A stretch of DNA of 64,000 nt from Leptolyngbya sp. Cla-17. Lineage in GTDB: Bacteria > Cyanobacteriota > Cyanobacteriia > Leptolyngbyales > Leptolyngbyaceae. Location of the stretch: positions 1,420,528-1,484,527 of the forward strand of contig NZ_JAEVYN010000002.1 of assembly GCF_016807185.1 (NCBI RefSeq), in the 5' to 3' direction. Shown one piece after another: positions 63,793 through 64,000 of this stretch; positions within the stretch are counted from its first letter, which is position 1, and every line of letters begins with the position of its first letter. Both the position numbers and the translations under genes were made by a program. Under the pieces are notes generated by a model. The model had not been told where the DNA came from, ran no database searches, and saw nothing but the letters and a program-made list of their open reading frames with translations.

Positions 63793-63990
63793 TTATTTTT
63801 GATTGGCTCTAGTATCTCGAACGGCTGCCAAGAAACAGACAACTGTTAAAGGAATACTCAATGCCAAAATAATCCCAGTCACCAAACCACCCAGTTCGGG
63901 TTCCCCAGAGGATAGTTCAAAAACTGAACCAACCGACGCGATCGCCGTAATGCAAGAACCCGCTAGAAGTATGCCGCTTTTTGGAGTCAC
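63793..63990 (-). CDS. Small two-helix membrane protein
   Basis: Sixty-five residues with two hydrophobic segments (SGILLAGSCITAIASVGSVF and LGGLVTGIILALSIPLTVVCFLAAV), joined by a short acidic loop (ELSSGEPEL), and a basic end (RDTRANQK). No family recognised. It lies 65 bases upstream of the FHA-PrsW gene on the same strand and may be its operon partner; it might also extend beyond the window edge if an earlier start is used. Confidence 0.55.
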   Translation of the reverse strand: MTPKSGILLAGSCITAIASVGSVFELSSGEPELGGLVTGIILALSIPLTVVCFLAAVRDTRANQK

Positions 63991-64000
63991 TACAGACTAA

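Overview
The window is chromosomal DNA of a cyanobacterium. HIP1 octamers (GCGATCGC) occur throughout, inside and between genes. Marker genes fit: nblA (phycobilisome degradation), menB (phylloquinone), two VIPP1/IM30 genes, an NTRC-type thioredoxin reductase fused to thioredoxin, an ABC1-type kinase, DUF3593 and DUF3134 families, and several Uma2 genes. Content resembles filamentous or Leptolyngbya-like cyanobacteria, but no rRNA or tRNA is present to place it further.

Layout. 0-13.7 kb: a Gfo/Idh oxidoreductase, a secreted protein with an L,D-transpeptidase-like motif, a SmtB-type sensor with a cation diffusion transporter, a SMI1/KNR4 protein, two convergent GT39 glycosyltransferases, a secreted serpin, and a compact module of acyl-CoA dehydrogenase, PIG-L deacetylase, NodS-like methyltransferase and GT2. 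13.7-18.4 kb: an insertion hotspot with an IS5-family element (two frames joined by a probable -1 frameshift) and an IS110-family element. It is flanked by a gene remnant and a 5'-truncated rhodanese gene, then a TIGR04283-type glycosyltransferase and DUF547. 18.7-21.8 kb: a NACHT NTPase (NLR-like, possible phage defence) followed at once by a fatty-acid-hydroxylase-superfamily protein. 22-32 kb: small conserved genes, nblA, a B12-binding radical SAM protein, a fasciclin protein, a GST, an ABC1 kinase, a thioredoxin-TPR protein, Uma2 and a PdeM-like phosphoesterase. 32-41 kb: an XPB-like helicase, a large acidic cyanobacterial protein, a membrane protein, an aminotransferase and thioredoxin. 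41-45.8 kb: two VIPP1 paralogues bracket a Uma2 gene, a pentapeptide-repeat gene cut by an IS630 element, and a decayed HicB antitoxin. 45.8-53.6 kb: SPOR protein, DUF721 protein, MenB, a COG0523 GTPase with a thioredoxin-like ferredoxin, and NTRC.

53.9-62.3 kb is the most striking part. Two paralogous two-partner-secretion (filamentous haemagglutinin-type) exoproteins are followed by a signal-peptide-bearing TPR-CHAT protease-like protein; the second exoprotein and the CHAT gene overlap by ATGA. The exoproteins share a near-identical N-terminal secretion domain, diverge in the middle, and converge again on a C-terminal tail made of a cysteine pair spaced exactly 23 residues apart and the motif DEAQILKILGED. 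I infer a surface-adhesin and protease module in which the tail serves for anchoring, recognition or processing. The window ends with an FHA-PrsW membrane protein and a small membrane protein.

No CRISPR array, tRNA, rRNA or prophage was seen.
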